Shown piece by piece: positions 58,518-64,000 of a stretch of 64,000 bases of DNA. The position numbers were made by a program, and so were the translations under genes. Numbering within the stretch: the stretch's first letter is position 1; every line of letters starts with the position of its first letter. This stretch comes from Absidia repens (lineage: Eukaryota > Mucoromycota > Mucoromycetes > Mucorales > Cunninghamellaceae): NCBI GenBank assembly GCA_002105175.1, contig MCGE01000016.1, positions 875,501 through 939,500 of the forward strand, in the 5' to 3' direction. The notes beneath the pieces were generated by a model that saw nothing but the letters and a program-made list of their open reading frames with translations, was not told the origin of the DNA and ran no database searches.

Positions 58518-60635
58518 CTACAATGCCATTGCCTTTTTTGGATCAGCCGCCAACTCTTCGTTGTGTCCCTGGGGATGGCCCATACCAAGCTGTGTCACAT
58601 CATAACCATTGTCAGTAAGGATTTTTCGGAATTCATCATCAAGTGTGGACATGCTTTGTTTGCTTAGATCAGGCACCTAATATGAGAAAGACATAGAAAG
58701 GAAAAAAAAAAAAAAGAGAATCGAGACGTTAATGATGAAAATCATTACACCCACGCACCCACACACACAGACATGCGCTCTTATGCCACTTACAAAGAAG
58801 AATGTCAAAGCAGATGCAAGGAGAGTAATACCAGATCCGATAATAAAAACATAGCCTTGAGCTTTGACGGCATCACCAGTTCTTTCGGTCAAAGCGGCAA
58901 GAATTGGTTTGAATACCTGTGTACCAATAGCAGCACCAGCCTATGATGGCAAATGATACCAAGAAATAAAAATAAGAATAAAACCCGTTTTATTATTATC
59001 ATCATCACATCCAAAATAAAACCTTGTATCTTGTTTTTTAAATTACCTTTCCGAGAGCAGCAGAGAGGCCATACATTGTGCCCCGAATAGCGGTAGGATA
59101 CATTTCAGCGGCCAAAACAATGGTGTTGTTGCCACCGGAAAGTTCACCGAAGAAAAGGAAAAAGCCATAGAGGATAACAAACAAGGGGAAGATACCCACA
59201 ATTTGAGTCGCCAAAGCGCCAATGATGATACCCAAAATAGATTGAATAAAGAAACCACCGCCCATCAATCGTTTGCGTCCCAATCGGTCAACGAAGAAAG
59301 CACCAAGTAAAGCACCGAAAGGATAAAATACATTCAGCACAATATTCCACTGGAGTGTCTGCATGAGTGAATTTCCAGGAGCTGCCAATGCCAAAATTGT
59401 ATCAGAGAAAATACCAAATGAATAGGTAACAAAATCATAGAGGGCCCAGATCCTAATATCAAATCATAATGAGTTTTGTTCCTTCATCAAAATAAAATAA
59501 CCAAACTACAGTGTACTCCTCCCCTTGCATCGTCCCTCCTCTTTTTTTTTTTTTTTTGGATATGCTCGAATCACCACTTACCCTCCAGTGACAAGAAGCT
59601 TGGGCCAATAATGTTTCATGATCAATAAATAAGGCACCTTTTGTGTCAGTGCTTCTTTTTGATAGGAATTGGAATTGAGCATTTTCAAACGGAAATAGAG
59701 AATATTGACCGGCAATAATAAACCAAGTCCAAGTGATAAACGCCATACAACTTCCAATCCACCTTCACCGCAAATGGCCAGCAAAATAACAGGTACAATA
59801 GATGCAAGGAGAAAGCCGCAACTAAGTAATTCATCATCATTCCGAAATCAGTCAAGAGGTTCTCTTTTTTTTTTTTTTTTTTTGGCGATGGGTCCGCTTA
59901 CTCGATAATAAAATTTCCACTAATAATCAACCAAAAACCTCGACTACGTCCGGATTCTTCAGCAGCTTCACCAGCAGTGACGGATCTACGAAGAGAGAAG
60001 ATCGAAGTCCATTAGATAAACATCATGATGAGAATTTCCGCCTTTTTTTTTTTTTAACTTACGAGCATGGATATTCCGCGCCACATCCAAATCCAGTAAC
60101 ACCACGAGCAATGATAAGCATCCAGATCAATCCCGTGGGGGTTGTGCCACTAGAAGCTGTTGCCAGTATGATACCCTAAATAGTTGATAAGCATGAAACA
60201 TGTGGAGGGTGGGAAGAAGAGTAAGTAAAAAAAAAAAAAAAAATATGCCATTTTTGTTTCCCCCCGCCCTCTCTTTTTTTTTTTTTTTTTTTTTTTTACC
60301 AAACAAACGAAAAAGGTACTCAAGACAATGCCAAATTTACGTCCCAAGCGATCAATGACCAACCCAAAAACAAGCATACCGACAATATCGCCAATCAAAA
60401 GGGCATTACTGATTCGAGTCGTCAGAGAGGAGGTCAAGATGGATTCACCGTATATTTGGGATAAACACCGTTCCACAGCAGATATAATGAGGGCTTGGTA
60501 CCCATCGGACAAAAGCGCAATGCTTGAAAAATACAAGGATAGTTTATCAGACAAAGACTTTTTGGTGTTGTAAGAAGGCTCGTCCAAAGCAGTTTCATGC
60601 TGAGATACCACGACAGTGTCCTTGGTATCGCTCAT
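58518..60635 (-). CDS. MFS transporter, GIT1-like (glycerophosphodiester / phosphate:H+ symporter group)
   Basis: The protein is a plasma-membrane-type major facilitator. Yeast Git1 takes up glycerophosphoinositol and glycerophosphocholine under phosph(in)ate limitation. Seven exons join in phase into 494 aa. The N-terminal half has LFSDGYQALIISAVERCLSQ-like TM1 and the MFS loop GLVIDRLGRKFG. The second half has FFVDRLGRKRLMGGG and a signature region shared with Git1 (YFRLKM, then YLLIMKHYWPKLLVTGGIWA, then LYDFVTYSFGIFSDTI). AEMYPTAIRGTMYGLSAALG is typical of PHS-group carriers. Twelve hydrophobic segments are plausible. The C-terminal tail is soluble. A glycerophosphodiester substrate is inferred from similarity; inorganic phosphate is the alternative. 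Confidence 0.88.
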
Positions 60636-62378
60636 CTTTTCTATTTTTTTTTTTTTTTTTTAAAAAAAAAGGTCTGGTTAAAATCTTGTTTTAAACATAT
60701 ATATATGGCATTACCTTATTTGCGCGTTTACTTTTTGTTTTGGGGTATAGAAAAAAAAAGAAAAGAAAGAAAAGCGAAAGAAAAGGAAATAAAAAAGAAT
60801 TGACCAATTTCGCTCCCGACGCCATTTTTATAACTTGTCTATGTACCCGATCAAAAAAATAAAAAATAAAAAAAAAAAAATAGCCAGTGACACACACTAT
60901 CTGTATTCTTGTAACTTTGTCACAAATCCCTATTTTCTTCATCGTATAGAACAGCCATTGATTAGCCACACGTGCATGAAAAAAGGTCGATAACAGACAA
61001 ACTCAAAATCCATCGTCGTCGACTTGGTATCACCATCTCATATAAACCTTGCTCCTATCATGTCATATCACATGGTATTTTTTCTTCATATCAATAAAAA
61101 TGTTTGTGTATGTGTGTAAATAAATAAAGTATGTGTATACAATCTTTATTTTTTCTAAAAAAATTCACACCATCTATTATAATGTCAAAGCAAAAAGGAA
61201 CATTGAAAAGGACGTCGCGGAAGTTGAGGATGCTTTGATCCCTTTTTTTTTTTTATATGCCGCTTCCTACCCATTGCACGTTGGAGAATCTGCAAAATAC
61301 GATTTGATCGCGGGGATTCAAATGGGCCATCTCACAATAGAAAAAATAGGGACAGAAAGGGTTTGTTTAATAGATGGACAATCCAAGAAAAAACAGGCCC
61401 ACCCTTCATTTTTGCATGCATTAATTGTGTGGATAGAATAAACCCGATCTTTAAAAACAGCGGTTGCTATATATCTTTGGAATTCAGCCTGTGATACTCT
61501 ATTTTTTTTTTTTTTTTGATTACCTAAAAAAAAAAAGACAAATGGTTTATGGAGAAGTACTGTGTAAAAACTACATGAACGGAAGGGAAAGGGGTTAGTG
61601 AGTGGCATAAAAAGCGTCCAAACTAAGACAACATTGTGAGTAAATAACCAATAAAGCCATGCCAACAGGAGAGGAGAGGGAAGAATGCCATCATGATCTT
61701 GTTTCCTTGTTGCTTTTGGTGAAATAGGGTGTTGTGTTCCAGTCAGGAATCAGTTGGGTTGTACGATAACCTACATCAAATCCTATGTTGAAACATCTTC
61801 AAGAGGCCTAAAAACCGGGGAAAAGCAAACGTAGTTGGTAATATTCTTCTTCTACGTAAACTGGAGGTCAGCATTGTTAGGTAAAAAACCAAATACACTT
61901 ATATTTTATTTGGAAAAGGAAGAGAGTGGAGAAAGAACAATGTGATTTTCATTGTCTGGTGGATGTGGGGAAGGAAAGAGGAGGGGGAGGAAGGAAGAAG
62001 AATGATATGTTTTGTTATGGACAATAGATACATGATGTAATTTTTATTTTTAAGGATGATTTTTTTTTTAAAAAAAAAAAACGCCAATCAACGCTATGAA
62101 TTATACCCAAAAAAAAAACAAAAAACAATGTATGAAATATTGAAAACGTCATGAAACTAATAACTTTATTGAAAGGCTGTTTCAACGCCATAAAATAAAC
62201 TAAATAGGGAATAGGGGGTTGGTAAAGGGCAATGAATAAATAGTAAAGAAAAAGGAAAATGGAATGACAATATATGAGGTAAGAAATAAGATCATATGCT
62301 GTTTCATACTATAAACTACACTAAAATCGGATGATAGGAAGGGAGGAGGAAGACTAATACCAATACCAATAAACTAAA
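60636..62378. other. Intergenic between two transporters
   Basis: T and A runs lie immediately upstream of the GIT1-like start (60643-60670). AATAAATAAA occurs near 61120, and poly-A/T at about 61501-61540 and 62059-62080. Reverse AATAAA candidates near 62170-62210 fit the end of the next gene. The open frames here lack motif or splice support. Confidence 0.5.
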
Positions 62379-64000
62379 CTACTGTTTGACACGGATGATA
62401 TATCGACTAAATCCAGCAGCTATCAAAGCCATAAAACCACCAAAGACCAACACCGAGGCAACACTTGAAGATTCATCGTTTCCTTCCTTGATGGTATCGT
62501 TGAGTGCAAATATGAATGCGGAGATGATTGCCACGGCAAATTGGGGAAAGACAATATACATGTTGTGGACACCAAGGATCATGCCGGCATCGAATTCTTC
62601 TTGTTGAGCGGCTTCAATTTGAGTTGGGGTGGATGTCGAAGTGGTGCCATAGTTTTGTTGTTGTTGGTCATTGGTAGAGGCATCAGCAGCAAGGGCAGTT
62701 CGCCGTTCGTCTTCATAACTGACGTATTCACCCACCAATGAGAATGGAATCCAAAGCACAATGGCCCATGAAATGCCCATGATTGACAATATGATGGTAG
62801 CACCAAGCACCGATTTGATGACCCAGGCTGAAAGAAGAGCAGCAGCAGAAATCAGATGGGATCCAGTGTAGATATTGTTGAGAGATAACCAGCCTTGTTG
62901 TTTTTCAAACTTCATCGACACCGCCGGAATAAGTACACCCGCAATCACCGACACTATGGAGTAACAAAGAAGTGCAAATGACCCCGCCCGGGTGCCATCA
63001 GCCCAGTCACGATCAGCATGATCACCCGCAGGATGAGTCGCAAAGTAGATGTCAGATACCCATTGTGTACTGTAAAAGTCAAATGATGCGTTCATAAATG
63101 TATTTAATAAATAGCGATGGTCAAAAAAAAAAAAAGCAAGTCAATTAATTACCTGTAAAACAAAAAAGGGAACCAGCCCATCCAAGCAAAGAATTGGGTG
63201 TTACATAATGTTTGAATAGGTCTTGGTAAGTAGCGGAATGCCCTCCAAATGTAAATAAAAGTATGATACCAAGGCCTAGAATTTGATAAATAAAACAAAA
63301 AAAAAGCAAATATTAGATTCCTGTATTATTTCATTTTCATGATCATAAAACAAGTGGTTCAAAACTTACTGAGATTCCTGATCCACCTGCTCCAATGGCT
63401 TTTCCTTTACAAAAAAGCAAGTGATACCAAGGGTAAAGCAAAAGACAACCATGCCAAGAATACAGAACACCTTGATTTGAGAATCGCCTAACCATGGAAA
63501 ATATTTGACCAAGTCCATTGTACCTACGAAATAACCAATCACCATCGCCGAGTTTGACATCCGAGCACTCCATGCATTTCCATATTCCTGTTGCCATAAA
63601 GGGGGATATCCAAAATCAATGCACGACACATAGCTTGAACTGCATTTAATGTAAAATCCAAAAAATAGAATGATCCGACAGCAACCACAATCGCATAAGT
63701 ATGTTCCTATTGGTAAAGAGAATACAAGTTCATCATCATCGTCATCAGAATGAAATAATTTGAGTCATTTCAATCACGCCCCCTCCTCCCCCTCGCTTTG
63801 CACCCCACTAAAATTAAAATGGTATTTTACTTACAAGTTGAGCGTCATCAGATGTCCAACGAGCAACAGTCCCACCTAATTCTTTGGCATACGCAACACC
63901 CACCATGGCAAGACATGTTAACAATCCCGAAGCAACAATGTAAGGCCTTCTTTTGCCGAATCTGGATGTACACTTGTCACTAAAGGCACCAATGAGCTAA
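62379..64000 (-). CDS. Sugar transporter, SLC45 / SUT-like (GPH family), partial, one frameshift
   Basis: Only the C-terminal part of the gene is in the window. In transcript order the exons are 63996-63835, 63706-63370, 63275-63153 and 63069-62379. Family marks are LIGAFSDKCTSRFGKRRPYI (the DxxxxxxGRR/GKRRP loop of SLC45 and sucrose carriers), MCRALILD, QFFAWMGWFPFLFYSTQWVS and SIMGISWAIVLWIPFSL. Relatives such as fission yeast Sut1 move maltose or sucrose with protons. A cytosolic loop rich in Gln/Thr (about 62650-62600) precedes the last two helices. In exon 63706-63370 the frame shifts by one base in a G5/C5 run at 63601-63605, between ALILD and PLWQQEYGNAW. Both sides are conserved, so this is probably a base-call error. 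The 5' end lies beyond 64000. Confidence 0.85.

Noticed and set aside
61133..61441. 102-codon plus-strand frame between the two transporters
   Set aside because: Includes poly-Phe and poly-Lys from homopolymers, with no recognisable domain or splice partners.

Overview
The window is nuclear DNA from an early-diverging filamentous fungus, most probably Mucoromycota/Mucorales (for example an Absidia- or Cunninghamella-like genome). That placement is an inference. The evidence is AT-rich intergenic DNA full of A/T homopolymers, genes broken by many 50-110 bp GT-AG introns, short intergenic gaps, and the protein set itself. There are no bacterial-type operons, no CRISPR array and no complete transposon ORF. 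I found no convincing tRNA or rRNA.

Layout. 1-3890 is intergenic. 3894-5295 (-) is a KTR/MNT-family mannosyltransferase. 7252-11195 (+) is GUF1/EF-4. 11717-12943 (-) is an orphan low-complexity protein. 13402-15890 (-) is a USP12/46-CreB-type deubiquitinase. 17995-21854 (+) is an Spt23/Mga2-like factor. 22230-24435 (+) is DDI1. 24704-27551 (+) is a GCK/STE20 kinase of the Sid1/Nak1 type. 27552-32452 is a 4.9 kb accessory gap with two repeat copies and a decayed-looking gene. 32453-37763 (-) is NUP133, divergent from UPF1 at 38030-42059 (+). 42816-44016 (+) is a reticulon. 45930-47011 (-) is the SRP receptor beta subunit. 47325-49349 (-) is a SET/MYND (SMYD) protein. 50577-51363 (+) is eIF5A. 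51364-54732 is a gap with a repeat copy and an 8-bp minisatellite. 54733-55807 (+) is an AP-1/Pap1-like bZIP. 58518-60635 (-) is a GIT1-like MFS transporter. 62379-64000 (-) is an SLC45/GPH-type sugar transporter that runs off the window.

The genes are housekeeping or regulatory and are not one pathway. Several touch common themes. Protein quality control and ubiquitin: USP, DDI1 and Spt23, whose yeast relatives are released by ubiquitin/proteasome processing. Translation and mRNA surveillance: GUF1, eIF5A, UPF1. ER and secretory membranes: mannosyltransferase, SRP receptor beta, reticulon.

The most unusual content is a dispersed non-coding repeat family present seven times, always between genes and in both orientations. 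Each copy has a CACGTG-centred head in a CCCGC context, a pyrimidine tract, and a highly conserved core of about 110 bp. Most continue into a degenerate tail with repeated AATAAA signals. That architecture resembles a promoter-transcript-polyadenylation cassette and matches no element I can name. Other points worth checking are introns at or inside start codons (eIF5A, kinase), micro-exons carrying catalytic residues, two single-base frameshifts in homopolymers of otherwise intact conserved genes, and two possible unannotated or decayed spliced genes on the minus strand. Exon boundaries were derived by hand from splice consensus, reading phase and family knowledge. No database search was run.
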